This document shows, piece by piece, positions 26,492-35,179 of a stretch of DNA of 64,000 nt. Position numbers and translations under genes: made by a program. The stretch comes from Mycolicibacterium rhodesiae NBB3 (GTDB taxonomy: Bacteria; Actinomycetota; Actinomycetes; Mycobacteriales; Mycobacteriaceae). The stretch is from NCBI RefSeq assembly GCF_000230895.2, contig NC_016604.1:2976001-3040000 (forward strand), read 5' to 3'. The notes beneath the pieces were generated by a model, which saw only the letters and a list, made by a program, of their open reading frames with translations, did not search any database and had not been told where the DNA came from. Numbering within the stretch: the stretch's first letter is position 1; each line of letters starts with the position of its first letter.

Positions 26492-27942
26492 GGGCACTAC
26501 AACCTGAAAACCGGGTCCGAGTCGGGATCATGGCCGTCATCCTGGTGGTGCTCGCCACCGGGGTGGGCCAAAGCTTCACCAGCGTGCCGATGCTGTTCGC
26601 CGAGCCGCGCTATTACGGCGAATTCACCGACTCCGGTGCGCTGCGCGCCGGCGACAAGGTGCGCATCCTGGGTATGGACGTCGGCACGGTGCAGGAGGTA
26701 AAGATCTCAACCCCCCGCGTCGTGGTCCGATTCACGCTGGGCTCCAACCTCATCGGCACCCAGAGTCGACTGGCCATCCGCACCGACACCATCCTCGGCA
26801 GAAAAGTACTGGAGATCGAACCGCGGGGCGAGGAGACACTCCGTCCCGACGCGACGTTGCCTGTCGGCCAAACCACAACCCCGTACCAGATTTACGATGC
26901 CTTCTTCGACGCCACCAAAGCCGCATCCGGCTGGGACCTCGACACCGTGAAACAATCGCTACAAGTATTGTCAGACACAATCGACCAGACCTATCCGCAC
27001 TTGAGCGCCACGCTCGACGGGGTGGAGAGGTTCGCGAACACCGTCGGCAAGCGCGATGAGCAGGTTCAGCACCTCCTCGGCGAGACCAGCAAAGTGGCGG
27101 GCGTGCTCGGCATCCACGGCGATCAGATCAACCGGCTGCTGGTGAACGCGCAGTCGCTGCTGGCCGCCGTCAACGAGCGAGGCCGCGCCATCGACGCCTT
27201 GCTGAGCAACGTCACGTCGGTGTCGGCGCAAGTTGCAGGTTTGATCAACGACAACCCCAACCTGAATACGGTGTTGAAGCAGGTCAACGACGTCAGCGAC
27301 GTACTGGTCAAACGGAAGGACGACCTGGTCACCACGGTCACCGAACTCGGCAAGTTCGTTGCGTCCCTGTCCGAGATCGTCTCGTCGGGGCCCTATGTCA
27401 AGGCGGCGATTTTCAACCTCGCGCCGTATCAGGTGCTGCAACCTTTCGTCGACGCTGCGTTCAAGGAGCGCGGCATCGACCCGGAGAATTTCTGGCGGGG
27501 TGCCGGACTGCCGGCGTTCCAATGGCCCGACCCCAACGGCGCCCGGTTCCCCAACGGTGCACCGCCACCGGCGCCGCCGGTGCTGGAAGGAACCCCCGAA
27601 CACCCGGGTCCGGCCGTGCTCAAGGGGTCGCCGTGTTCATACACGCCGCCTGCGGACGGCTCGCCGCGCCCAGGCGATCCCCTGCCGTGCGTGAATTTGG
27701 ACGTCGGCCCGTTCGGCGGACCCAGTTATCCGACGCCCGTCGATATCCAGACATCTCCGCCGAACCCCAATGCTCTGCCTCCAGCACCGGGGGTTCCGGC
27801 CGCCGCGGTGCCGGGAGCACCGCCGCCGGACGCCCCCGGCACACCGGTACCTCTGCCGGAAGCGCCGCCGGGCGCCAGAACGGTGCCGCTACCCCCGGCG
27901 CCGTCAGCCACGCCAAATGATGCGGAAGGTGGCAGCCAGTGA
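26488..27942 (+). CDS. mceC: MceC
   Basis: 484 residues from the ATG at 26488 (ATGA overlap with mceB). Anchor 11-27, MCE domain about 38-120 (GALRAGDKVRILGMDVGTV), helical region, the PYQVLQPFVDAAFKERGIDPENFW segment, and a Pro/Ala-rich tail of about 100 residues (VLEGTPEHPGPAVLKGSPC onward) expected to extend into the cell envelope. Confidence 0.92.
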   Translation: MRALQPENRVRVGIMAVILVVLATGVGQSFTSVPMLFAEPRYYGEFTDSGALRAGDKVRILGMDVGTVQEVKISTPRVVVRFTLGSNLIGTQSRLAIRTDTILGRKVLEIEPRGEETLRPDATLPVGQTTTPYQIYDAFFDATKAASGWDLDTVKQSLQVLSDTIDQTYPHLSATLDGVERFANTVGKRDEQVQHLLGETSKVAGVLGIHGDQINRLLVNAQSLLAAVNERGRAIDALLSNVTSVSAQVAGLINDNPNLNTVLKQVNDVSDVLVKRKDDLVTTVTELGKFVASLSEIVSSGPYVKAAIFNLAPYQVLQPFVDAAFKERGIDPENFWRGAGLPAFQWPDPNGARFPNGAPPPAPPVLEGTPEHPGPAVLKGSPCSYTPPADGSPRPGDPLPCVNLDVGPFGGPSYPTPVDIQTSPPNPNALPPAPGVPAAAVPGAPPPDAPGTPVPLPEAPPGARTVPLPPAPSATPNDAEGGSQ

Positions 27943-29567
27943 GCACTGTTTACACCCTTCGCGGGCTGGGACAAGTGTCCCGGAAGTCGGTTATTGTCAC
28001 GGCGCTGGTGGTAGCGCTGGCACTGACCGCCTGCTTCGGGGGCTGGTTTCTGTTCCGTAAGTTGACCACCAACACGATCGTGGCGTACTTCGAGCAGGCC
28101 AATGCGCTGTACCCGGGCGACGAGGTCGCGATCATGGGGGTGAGGGTCGGGTCGATCGACAAGGTCGAACCGGCGGGCGACAAAATGAAGGTGACCTTCC
28201 ACTACGAAAGCAAGTACAAGGTGCCCGCCGACGCCAAGGCGGTGATCCTCAATCCGACACTGGTCGCGTCGCGAAACATTCAGTTGGACCCCCCCTACGA
28301 CGGTGGCCCGGTGATGACGGACAACACGGTCATCCCCATCGAGCGCACTCAGGTGCCCGTCGAATGGGACGACCTGCGGGACAGCATCGGCGAGACCGTG
28401 CAGGCGCTCGGCCCGACGCCCGATCAGCCCAAGGGGCCGTTCGGCGACACCATCGAATCACTCGCCGACGGACTGTCCGGCAAGGGCGAAGCGATCAACA
28501 AATCGCTGAACAGCCTCTCGACCGCGTTGACGGCGCTCAACGAGAGCCGCGGCGAAACGTTCGCAGTGCTGCGCGGCCTGGCCACCTTCCTGAACGCCCT
28601 GCAAATAAACGAACAGCAGCTGATATCGCTGAACGACAACCTCGCGCAGCTCACATCGAGTCTGACACCCAACGACCACGAAGTCGCCGACGCCGTCGAG
28701 CAACTCGACGGCCTGCTTCCGGTCCTGCGCAAGTTCCTCGACGAGAACGGCCAGGTGCTGACCACCGACGTGAACAACCTGTCCGAGGCCACCACCCCCC
28801 TGGTACAACCCGACCAGCAGAACGCCCTCGAGACCTTTCTGCACGTGTTTCCGACCTTCGCCGCCAACGCCAACAACGTCTACCATCCCAGCCACGGATC
28901 GCTGACGATCATCCCCGCAATCACCAACTTCGCGAACCCTTTGCAACTGATCTGCAGCGCGATTCAGGCAGGCAGCCGGCTCGGATATCAGGATTCCGCC
29001 GAGCTTTGCGCACAATATTTGACGCCGGTCCTCGATGCGATCAAGTTCAACCACCTGCCGTTCGGCCTCATGCCGTTCAGCACCGCGGAAACGCTACCCA
29101 AGCACGTCGCGTACTCCGAGCCGCGCCTGCAGCCACCGCCTGGATACAAGGACACCACCGTGCCTGGAATCTTCTCCCCAGACACCCTGTTCTCACACGG
29201 CAACTACGAGCCAGGATGGATAACAGCGCCCGGCATGCAGGGCGTACAGGTGCGGCCACGCACCGGCGACCTCTTGACACCGCAGTCGCTAACCGAGCTG
29301 ATGGGTGGCCCCGACGCCACACCCCCGCCAGCGAGGCAGAACCTGCCCGGGCCGCCCAACGCCTACACCGAGAACAACCCCCTGCCGCCGCCGTGGTATC
29401 CACAACCCGGTCCGCCGCCGGCTCCAGGGCCAGACGTCACACCGGGCGCGGTCGCCCCCACACCTGCGCCGGCTTCGTCGGCGCCCCCACCGGGCGCCGC
29501 GCCGCCCCCCGCCACGCCGCCAGGACCGCCCCTGCCCGCTGAAGCACCGATAGGACCAGGCCAGTGA
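27939..29567 (+). CDS. mceD: MceD
   Basis: 542 residues from a GTG overlapping the mceC stop (GTGA). Anchor segment 18-38, MCE domain about 48-125 (QANALYPGDEVAIMGVRVGSI), helical domain, then SAELCAQYLTPVLDAIKFN, a stretch closely resembling Mce1D, and a Pro-rich C-terminus. The membrane segment contains LTAC (29-32), which resembles a lipobox, although MceD is not normally lipidated. Confidence 0.92.
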   Translation: MSTVYTLRGLGQVSRKSVIVTALVVALALTACFGGWFLFRKLTTNTIVAYFEQANALYPGDEVAIMGVRVGSIDKVEPAGDKMKVTFHYESKYKVPADAKAVILNPTLVASRNIQLDPPYDGGPVMTDNTVIPIERTQVPVEWDDLRDSIGETVQALGPTPDQPKGPFGDTIESLADGLSGKGEAINKSLNSLSTALTALNESRGETFAVLRGLATFLNALQINEQQLISLNDNLAQLTSSLTPNDHEVADAVEQLDGLLPVLRKFLDENGQVLTTDVNNLSEATTPLVQPDQQNALETFLHVFPTFAANANNVYHPSHGSLTIIPAITNFANPLQLICSAIQAGSRLGYQDSAELCAQYLTPVLDAIKFNHLPFGLMPFSTAETLPKHVAYSEPRLQPPPGYKDTTVPGIFSPDTLFSHGNYEPGWITAPGMQGVQVRPRTGDLLTPQSLTELMGGPDATPPPARQNLPGPPNAYTENNPLPPPWYPQPGPPPAPGPDVTPGAVAPTPAPASSAPPPGAAPPPATPPGPPLPAEAPIGPGQ

Positions 29568-30763
29568 GCGCCCAAGAAGCGCTCAGCGCGCATGTGTACC
29601 AGCCCGCCATTGCCGCCAGGCACCCGGCCCGGCGACGCGCTTGGCAGCTACTTGTTTTGCTGGCCGTCACCCTCTCCGTCGCCTCCTGCGGGCAATGGCG
29701 CGGTATCGCCAACGTGCCGGTCCCCGGCGGCCCGGGCACCGGGCCCGGCTCCTACACCGTCTACGTGCAGATACCCGACACGCTCGGGCTCACGCCCAAC
29801 AGCAAGGTACTGGTGGCCGACGTGTACGTCGGCCGAGTGCGCGAGATCGCCCTGAAGAACTGGATCGCCACACTCACAGTCGAACTGCAGAACGGCGTTC
29901 AGCTGCCGCGAAACGCCACAGCGAAGATCGGCCAAACCAGCTTGCTGGGCACCCAACACCTCGAACTGGCTGCGCCAAAGAACTCGTCGCCGCAGCCGCT
30001 GGCCAACGGCGACACCGTCGAACTGAAAAACTCATCAGCGTTTCCCACCACCGAGCAGACCCTGGCCAGCATCGCGACACTTCTGCGCGGCGGCGGTGTG
30101 GCCAACCTGGAGACAATAACGAACGAGGTCTACGACATCGTCAACGGCCGCGCCGACCAGATCCGCGGCCTGCTCGACAAGCTGGACACGTTCACCGCCA
30201 AGCTTGAAATGCAGATCGCCGACATCACCCACGCCATCGATTCGGCGGACCGGCTCCTGGCCATCGCCGCCGAGCACAACAACACCCTGAAGGAGGCGCT
30301 GGTCGAGTTGCCTCCGTTGGTCGAGTACCTGTCGGATTCGCGCGGCCGCGTCATCGATGCCGTCGAGTCGCTGGGCCGGTTCAGTGATGTCACCGAGCAG
30401 ACGGTCGAGCAGTCGGCCACCAATCTGAACAGGAACCTGGTGTCGTTGCAGCGCCCACTTGGTCAGCTCGTGCGCGCGGCACCGTTTGTCGTTCCGGCGC
30501 TGAAGTTGGCCCTCACCGCGCCGTTCGACATCGATGCCGTGCCCAAGACGTTCCGGGGGGACTACATCAACACCTCGCTGAACGTCGATCTGACGCTCAG
30601 CGCCATCGACAACGGAATCCTGACCGGAACAGGCGTGTCGGGAATGGCGCGGGCGCTCGAACAGTCCTGGGGCCGCGATCCAGCCACCATGATCCCGGAC
30701 GTCCGGTTCTCGACAAACCCGAACAACGCGCCAGGCGGTCCGCTGGTGGAAAGAGGTCCGTGA
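29564..30763 (+). CDS. mceE: MceE lipoprotein (LprK-like)
   Basis: 399 residues, overlapping mceD by 4 bases. Basic N-region (HPARRRAW), hydrophobic core and lipobox VASC with Cys42 mark a lipoprotein, as is usual for MceE. MCE domain about 62-145 (LTPNSKVLVADVYVGRVREI, QTSLLGTQHLEL). The helical region ends with DINTS-like text around YINTSLNVDLTLSAIDNG. Three bases separate it from mceF. Confidence 0.92.
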   Translation: MSAQEALSAHVYQPAIAARHPARRRAWQLLVLLAVTLSVASCGQWRGIANVPVPGGPGTGPGSYTVYVQIPDTLGLTPNSKVLVADVYVGRVREIALKNWIATLTVELQNGVQLPRNATAKIGQTSLLGTQHLELAAPKNSSPQPLANGDTVELKNSSAFPTTEQTLASIATLLRGGGVANLETITNEVYDIVNGRADQIRGLLDKLDTFTAKLEMQIADITHAIDSADRLLAIAAEHNNTLKEALVELPPLVEYLSDSRGRVIDAVESLGRFSDVTEQTVEQSATNLNRNLVSLQRPLGQLVRAAPFVVPALKLALTAPFDIDAVPKTFRGDYINTSLNVDLTLSAIDNGILTGTGVSGMARALEQSWGRDPATMIPDVRFSTNPNNAPGGPLVERGP

Positions 30764-30766
30764 GGG

Positions 30767-32317
30767 ATGAGGAACCGGTTCGTCCGAAACCAGCTCATCG
30801 TGTTCGGCGTTTTGACCTTGATCACGCTGCTCGTGCTGGGCGTGTACTACCTGCGCCTACCGTCCGTGGCCGGCATCGGTGAGTACTCGCTGAAAGCAGA
30901 GCTGCCGACATCAGGGGGCCTGTATCGGACGGCCAACGTGACCTATCGCGGGGCCACCATCGGCAAGGTCACGTCCGTCGAGCCGACGAAGACCGGTGTG
31001 CTCGCGACGATGAGCATCGACGATCGCTACAAAATCCCGGTCAACGCGACCGCGAACGTGCACTCCGTGTCTGCGGTTGGCGAGCAGTATCTTGATTTGG
31101 TGTCCGAAGGAAACCCGGGCAAGGACTTCCTACCGGGGCAGACCATCACCAAGGGCACGGTGCCCGAGGACATCGGAACCGCGCTGGACGCCGTGGAGCG
31201 CGGCTTAGCGGCGCTACCAAAGGACAAGATCGCATCGCTGCTGGACGAGACATCACAAGCGGTCGGAGGCCTGGGCCCGGCGTTGCACCGGCTGGTGGAT
31301 TCGACGCAGTCCCTGTCGGGGGAGTTCGCGGCCAACACCGCGGACATCAACGACATCATCGCTAACTCCGCCCCGCTGCTCAACAGTCAGGCTGCCTCCG
31401 GCGATGAGATCAAGGAGTGGATCCACAACCTGAGCGTCATCGCCACGCAGACCGCGCAAAAGGATCCGCAGCTCCAAAGCGTGCTGACTAACGCCGCCCC
31501 AACGCTGGACACCGCCAACGATGTGGTGGGCGGCGTACGGGAGTCGCTACCGCAGACGCTGGCGAACCTCGAGGTCGTCACCGGCCTGCTGCTGCGCTAC
31601 CGCAAAGGCGTCGAGCAGGTACTGGTGTTGTTGCCTCAGGTCGGTTCGGTAGCACAAACCACCACGTTGGCGTTTCCGGGCGAGGCCCGCATCGACCTCG
31701 GGCTGGCCATCAATCAGCCGCCGCCCTGCCTGACCGGCTTCGTCCCCGCGTCGCAGTGGCGGTCCCCGGCCGACACCAGCATCGAACCGCTGCCGGCCGG
31801 GACCTACTGCAAGATTCCCCAGGATGCTACTGCCAACGCGGTGCGCGGAGCGCGCAACATTCCGTGCGTCGACGTTCCCGGTCGAACGGCGGCGACGCCG
31901 CAGGAATGCCGCAGCGGCCAGCCGTACGTACCCATGGGCACCAATCCGTGGTACGGCGACCCGAACCAGATCGTTAGCTGCCCCGCGCCCGCGGCGCGCT
32001 GCGACCTGCCGGTGCGACCGGGGCGGGTGATCCCCGCGCCGTCGGTCAACACAGGGTTAAACCCGCTGCCGGCCGGCCAGTTGCCGGGCACGCCGCCACC
32101 AGTCAGCGACCCGGTGTCGCAGCCGGGTGCAGGGACCGTCGAGTGCAACGGGCAGCAGCCCAACCCATGCGTCTACACCCCAAGCGGCATGCCGACGTCG
32201 ATATACGAAACTCAATCCGGCGAGATCACCGGACCCGACGGCGTGAGGTACTCCGTCGACAACTCAATCGAAACAGGAGACGACGGATGGAAGAGAATGC
32301 TGGCGCCAGCCAGCTGA
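30767..32317 (+). CDS. mceF: MceF
   Basis: 516 residues; anchor 11-28, MCE domain about 40-120 (GGLYRTANVTYRGATIGKV, SAVGEQYLDLVSEG), long helical needle region, Cys-containing distal domain (YCKIPQD, NIPCVDVPG) and a Pro-rich tail. Last Mce subunit; its 3' end overlaps the first associated gene by 31 bases, showing the operon continues. Confidence 0.92.
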   Translation: MRNRFVRNQLIVFGVLTLITLLVLGVYYLRLPSVAGIGEYSLKAELPTSGGLYRTANVTYRGATIGKVTSVEPTKTGVLATMSIDDRYKIPVNATANVHSVSAVGEQYLDLVSEGNPGKDFLPGQTITKGTVPEDIGTALDAVERGLAALPKDKIASLLDETSQAVGGLGPALHRLVDSTQSLSGEFAANTADINDIIANSAPLLNSQAASGDEIKEWIHNLSVIATQTAQKDPQLQSVLTNAAPTLDTANDVVGGVRESLPQTLANLEVVTGLLLRYRKGVEQVLVLLPQVGSVAQTTTLAFPGEARIDLGLAINQPPPCLTGFVPASQWRSPADTSIEPLPAGTYCKIPQDATANAVRGARNIPCVDVPGRTAATPQECRSGQPYVPMGTNPWYGDPNQIVSCPAPAARCDLPVRPGRVIPAPSVNTGLNPLPAGQLPGTPPPVSDPVSQPGAGTVECNGQQPNPCVYTPSGMPTSIYETQSGEITGPDGVRYSVDNSIETGDDGWKRMLAPAS

Positions 32318-32913
32318 CTTCGCCCGACGTCGACACATCGGCGGCGGGCGGGGTCGCCGATTCGGCAGGCGTATCCGCCGACACCAAAGCCGAGCTGTCC
32401 GTCGGCGGAAACCCGTCGCGGCAGAATCGCACCTGGATGATCACGATCGCTGCGGCGCTGACTGTGCTGGCGGGCGGCAGCGCCGCCGGTGGCTACTTGG
32501 CGCTCAAAGCTCACCAAGAAAGCGAAGCCGTCGACCGCGCGAACGCTGCCGCGATCGCGGCAGCAAAGGATTGCATTGCCGCAACTCAGCCCCCCGATGC
32601 ATCGGCGCTGCCCGGCGCCCAGCAGAAGCTCGCCCAGTGCTCGACCGGCGATTTCGGCGCCCAAGCTGCCTGGTACGGCGCGGTAATGACACAGGCCTAC
32701 CAAGCCGTCGACGTCCGCGTCCAGCTGCCCGAGATCCACGCCGCAATCGAACGCAACAACGACGACGGTTCGATCGTTGCGCTGGTGACATTTCGCGCCA
32801 CGGTGTCCCAAACCGGGATGGCCGACCGGCAGAACAGCTATCGAGTCAGGGTGAAAATGGTAGCCGAAGGCGGACAATTCAAGGTCGCCGAACTCGATCA
32901 GGTGGCCAAGTGA
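32287..32913 (+). CDS. Mce-associated membrane protein (Mam1A/Rv0175-like)
   Basis: 208 residues from the ATG at 32287 (AGGAG seven bases upstream, inside the mceF end). A disordered acidic N-terminus (1-45), one membrane helix (50-72), then an alpha/beta Mce-associated domain with RNNDDGSIVALVTFRATVSQTG. Position and length match Rv0175 (213 residues) of the mce1 operon. These proteins stabilise or assist the Mce complex. Confidence 0.85.
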   Translation: MEENAGASQLTSPDVDTSAAGGVADSAGVSADTKAELSVGGNPSRQNRTWMITIAAALTVLAGGSAAGGYLALKAHQESEAVDRANAAAIAAAKDCIAATQPPDASALPGAQQKLAQCSTGDFGAQAAWYGAVMTQAYQAVDVRVQLPEIHAAIERNNDDGSIVALVTFRATVSQTGMADRQNSYRVRVKMVAEGGQFKVAELDQVAK

Positions 32914-33887
32914 CCGTAGCCGAAGCCGAATCGGCGACAACGCACGAGAGCGCCGAGAAGAACTCGGCCCCACTGGCCTCGTGGGGCGCGCGCGGCGGGG
33001 CGCTCGCCCTCGACATCCTGCCCGGTGCTGCGCTGTTCGCGACGGCGGCTCTCGTCGCGTTGTCGGTTCCGTCGCGCGATGCGTGGTGGTGGGCGTGCGT
33101 CACAACTGGCGCGCTCGCCATGCTGCTGACGGTATTCAACCGGCTGGTGATGCCAACCGTCAGCGGACAAACCCTCGGACGGGCGGTTTTCGGCATCACG
33201 GTCGTGCGTCGGAACGACGCGGCGGTCGGGGCGTGGTCGCTGCTGCTCCGAGATCTGGCGCACCTCCTCGACACCGCCCCGGCGCTCGTCGGCTGGCTCT
33301 GGCCGTTATGGGACTCGCGTCGGCGCACCTTCGCCGACCACCTGCTGCGCACGGAGTCTCGTCTGCTCGAGTCGCGGTGGCCGGATCGCAAGCTGCGGCG
33401 GTTTGCTGCCGCGCTGGTATTGAGCGTCGCAGTGCTGTGCGGCGCCGGCGCTTCCGTCAGTTTTCTTGTTGTGCGCCAACATGACCGATCGATTGCCGAT
33501 GCCCGCGCACAAATCGCGCAGCGGGGACCGCATATGGTCGAACAGATCTTGAGCTATCACCCCGATACCATCCACGACGATTTCGACCAGGCGCGATCCG
33601 TGGCGACCGACAATTACCGTGCCCAACTGACCGCCCAGCAGGAGGCGATCCAGAAGGCCGGTGCGGTGCGCAACGAGTACTGGGTGACCGACAGTTCGGT
33701 GCTCAGCGCCACCACAGATCGTGCGACGATGCTTGTGTTCCTGCAGGGTCAGCGGGGCGCGCCGCCCGATCAGCGCTACATCACCGCTACCGTGCGGGTG
33801 ACGTTTGTCGACTCGGGATCGACGGGATGGCGTGTCGACGATCTTGCCGTCGTCACCAAACCGCAGCCTCCCCAGGCGCGACCATGA
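32910..33887 (+). CDS. RDD-domain Mce-associated protein (Mam1B/Rv0176-like)
   Basis: 325 residues, GTG start overlapping the previous stop (GTGA). An RDD membrane domain occupies about 25-150 (GALALDILPGAALFATAALVA, GQTLGRAVFGITVVRR, DSRRRTFADHLLRT), followed by a second membrane helix (about 165-185) and a Mce-associated outer domain (SYHPDTIHDDFDQARSVAT). The fusion and length match Rv0176 (322), which anchors the assignment of this locus to the mce1 type. Confidence 0.85.
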   Translation: MTVAEAESATTHESAEKNSAPLASWGARGGALALDILPGAALFATAALVALSVPSRDAWWWACVTTGALAMLLTVFNRLVMPTVSGQTLGRAVFGITVVRRNDAAVGAWSLLLRDLAHLLDTAPALVGWLWPLWDSRRRTFADHLLRTESRLLESRWPDRKLRRFAAALVLSVAVLCGAGASVSFLVVRQHDRSIADARAQIAQRGPHMVEQILSYHPDTIHDDFDQARSVATDNYRAQLTAQQEAIQKAGAVRNEYWVTDSSVLSATTDRATMLVFLQGQRGAPPDQRYITATVRVTFVDSGSTGWRVDDLAVVTKPQPPQARP

Positions 33888-34441
33888 GTCCACGACGAAA
33901 GATCAAGGACAGCGGGCAGGAGCCTTTCGTTTGCGCGACGCGGCCCCGACCGCCGCGGCGTTGGGGACTGCCACTGGCCGCAATAATTGCGGCGGCGGTG
34001 ACGGTGGCGGCGATAACGCTATGCGCCCTGGTGCTGATTTCCCATGAAAAGCAATCGCGCGCGACCATCAAGGATGTAGCGGCGCTCGGCTACGTTCGGT
34101 CTTTCATGACGGAATTCACTTCACCGGATCCATTCCGCGCCAACGATTACGCGGAGCGGATATTGGCTCAGGTGACGGGCGAGTTCGCCGAGCAGTACCG
34201 CCAGAACCAGAACGCGATCCTGGTCGGGGTAGCTCAATCCGAACCGACCACCGGTACCGTCCTCGACGCCGGCATCTCACGATGGAACGACGATGGCAGC
34301 GTCGACGTGCTGGTGGTCACGAAATTCACCTCGAAATCTCCGGACGGCAAACTACAGCTGGAACGAGCAAGCCGGTGGGTTGTCACAGCCCAGCAGGAAG
34401 GAGAACGGTGGAAAATCAGCAGCCTGACCCCGATAATCTGA
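33884..34441 (+). CDS. Mce-associated protein (Mam1C/Rv0177-like)
   Basis: 185 residues from the ATG at 33884 (ATGA overlap). Basic N-terminus, membrane helix 28-53, and a Mce-associated domain with YVRSFMTEFTSPDPFRANDYAE and SRWNDDGSVDVLVVTKFTSK. Length matches Rv0177 (184). Confidence 0.85.
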   Translation: MSPRRKIKDSGQEPFVCATRPRPPRRWGLPLAAIIAAAVTVAAITLCALVLISHEKQSRATIKDVAALGYVRSFMTEFTSPDPFRANDYAERILAQVTGEFAEQYRQNQNAILVGVAQSEPTTGTVLDAGISRWNDDGSVDVLVVTKFTSKSPDGKLQLERASRWVVTAQQEGERWKISSLTPII

Positions 34442-35157
34442 CCGACGACAGCCCCGCCGGCGACTGCCCCGCTGATGCCGCCACCGATGGCGCCGCAACC
34501 GAAGCAGACCGTCCCGAGCACGCCGGCGACTGCCCCGCTGATGCCGCCACCGATGGCGCCGCAGCCGAAGCAGACCGTCCCGAGGACGCCGCCGACAGCG
34601 ACAAAAGCGACGACGACAAGTTGGCGGGCGCCACAAGGCAGCGGGCCAGCGGCTGGCTCGTGGGCGCGCTCGCCGCGGCGGTCGCGTTGTTCATCGGGTG
34701 CGCAGCGTTCGCCGGTGCCGCCTTGCAGCCCTATCTCGCCGATCGCGCCCAGAACGCAGCCAGAATCGAGGTGGCGCGAACCGCAGCGGCTGCGGTCACC
34801 ACGTTGTGGACGTACACGCCCGAAACCATCGACGCATTGCCCGACCGTGCGGCCCAGTACCTCAGCGGCGACTTCCATGCGCAGTACCGCAAGTTCGTCG
34901 AAGGCGTCGCCGCGCCCAACAAACAAGCCCAGGTAACCGACCGCACCGAGGTCGTCGGGGTCGGCGTGGAGTCTTTGAACGGTACCGAGGCCGTCGCCAT
35001 CGTTTTCACCAACACGACGGCCACTAGCCCGATGACCAAGAACATTCCGTCGTTGAAGTACGTCGGTTACCGGCTGCACATGAAAAACCACGGGTCGCGC
35101 TGGCTGGTGACAAAGATGGCGACCGTCAGCTTTATGGACTTGACACCCCAGCTGTAG
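34408..35157 (+). CDS. Mce-associated protein (Mam1D/Rv0178-like) with tandem repeat
   Basis: 249 residues; GTG at 34408 with GGAAGGAG upstream, overlapping the preceding gene by 34 bases. The N-terminal 70 residues are acidic and contain two copies of a 22-residue unit (AGDCPADAATDGAA...), followed by a membrane helix (about 83-107) and a Mce-associated domain (TLWTYTPETIDALPDRAAQYL). Length agrees with Rv0178 (244). Confidence 0.83.
   Translation: MENQQPDPDNLTDDSPAGDCPADAATDGAATEADRPEHAGDCPADAATDGAAAEADRPEDAADSDKSDDDKLAGATRQRASGWLVGALAAAVALFIGCAAFAGAALQPYLADRAQNAARIEVARTAAAAVTTLWTYTPETIDALPDRAAQYLSGDFHAQYRKFVEGVAAPNKQAQVTDRTEVVGVGVESLNGTEAVAIVFTNTTATSPMTKNIPSLKYVGYRLHMKNHGSRWLVTKMATVSFMDLTPQL
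34456..34587 (+). repeat. 66-bp tandem repeat, two copies
   Basis: 34456-34521 and 34522-34587 are nearly identical, in frame, and encode a 22-residue acidic/Cys unit of the Mam1D-like protein. It is a possible length-variable site. Confidence 0.8.
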
Positions 35158-35179
35158 CTGCTGTGAAACGGAGGCGAAG

